Source of the DNA: Niebla homalea
Taxonomy: Eukaryota > Ascomycota > Lecanoromycetes > Lecanorales > Ramalinaceae
Assembly (NCBI GenBank): GCA_019925105.1
Contig: JAHGAU010000022.1
Location: 124,001-188,000, forward strand
Length of the DNA stretch: 64,000 nt
Reading direction: 5' to 3'
Shown: positions 63,395-64,000 of the stretch, piece after piece
How positions within the stretch are numbered: position 1 is the stretch's first letter
Layout: each line of letters starts with the position of its first letter
Notes under the pieces: generated by a model
Databases searched by the model: none
What the model saw: the letters and a program-made list of their open reading frames with translations, nothing else
Told to the model about the DNA's origin: nothing
Made by a program: the position numbers and the translations under genes

Positions 63395-64000
63395 TATCAG
63401 GTACTAAGAGTACTGAGGTAAAATGTGGTTGTAATATATATCATAAGTGTCTACCTAACTATAAAAGTACGTAATATAAGTGTGCGCGCCAAGCCACTAT
63501 ACCCTTTTGATGCTAATGCCGGTTAATATACGTATATTATACATAATAAATATACCATAAAAAGAAGACTATAACGCCCTCGTTACGACGGTAAAATAAA
63601 AGTCCTTATTATGAAAAACGGCTCCGGGGTTAAGGAATTAATATAACTCGCGTTAAGTATATTAGGAAATAAAAATATATTATAATTATTAAGTATTAAA
63701 ATATTATAATGTTAAGGAATTGAATAAAACCGAAAAATCGTAAGCCGGGAAGTAATTATAATATACCCGGGAAATAGTTATAGATTTAAGTTTTTTATAA
63801 GTAAATTAAATTGCTTAAATCCGTAATCTCCATAATTTTATTAAGTTGGGTTTTACTTAACCTTAAGCCGTATGAAATAAGTAATCCTTATAAATATAAA
63901 AAAGCTTTAGCTATTATTTAATTAATTTAAAAATACCTTTATTAAAGGAATACTTATTTAAGCTTTAATCTTTTAAACCTTTTATATAACGTCCGCTATA
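63395..64000. mobile_element. Second copy of the left-edge LTR element, cut by the window end
   Basis: Starts TATCAGGTACT (RIPed TGTCAGGTACT). It follows 22-480 closely (TGCGCGCCAAG, CGTTACGACGGTAA, AACTCGCGTTAAGTATATT), then diverges near 63840. Its LTR would be 63395-63548. Confidence 0.7.

Overview
The window looks like nuclear DNA of a filamentous ascomycete (Pezizomycotina) that uses repeat-induced point mutation (RIP). About 58 of the 64 kb is extremely AT-rich, with TpA replacing almost all CpA/TpG while CpG survives. It has no long open frames, yet it is full of recognisable transposon skeletons. One island of normal base composition, about 24.46-30.31 kb, carries the only credible intact genes. 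Its short introns (85-146 nt) have fungal-type GTRNGT donors. No gene in the island allows a species call.

Left arm (1-24.4 kb): four elements are nested, each with a readable target-site duplication (TSD). A short LTR element (22-21995, TSD TTAAA) was hit by a Ty3/gypsy element (549-21276, 325-bp LTRs, TSD GTTAC/ATTAC). That was hit by a 5.8-kb LINE on the minus strand (3561-16655, 13-bp TSD), which was hit in turn by a gypsy chromovirus (7732-14996, 216-bp LTRs, TSD AGATT). To the right are a 5'-truncated LINE copy, unidentified RIP-degraded DNA, a GC-richer hairpin and a tRNA-like box A.

Gene island: two LTRs of one family (24758 and 25027) precede three genes whose products I do not recognise. 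Gene 1 (25460-26723, +) encodes a proline-rich membrane protein. Gene 2 (26734-28253, -) encodes a 457-aa protein with an N-terminal membrane anchor. Gene 3 (28812-29528, -) encodes a small multi-pass membrane protein. Genes 1 and 2 converge with only 10 bp between their stop codons. Shared membrane character is the only link I can see between the three; no pathway can be assigned.

Right arm (30.3-64 kb): RIP-degraded repeats hold a 452-bp MITE with an 8-bp TSD of hAT type (35628-36079). A GC-rich minisatellite follows, split by a compact 2.47-kb LTR element (36440-38912, TSD CTACC) that keeps only a protease-like remnant. There are several LINE copies, one inside another (45539-46811 within 42212-49282), all but one in the same orientation. 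There are also two solo LTRs, a 1.24-kb TRIM-like element (56943-58180, TSD CTTTC), a second copy of the compact LTR element (to 62654), and the start of another copy of the left-edge element (63395 to the window end).

All element boundaries come from reading repeats, TSDs and conserved protein motifs by eye. No alignment or database search was run.
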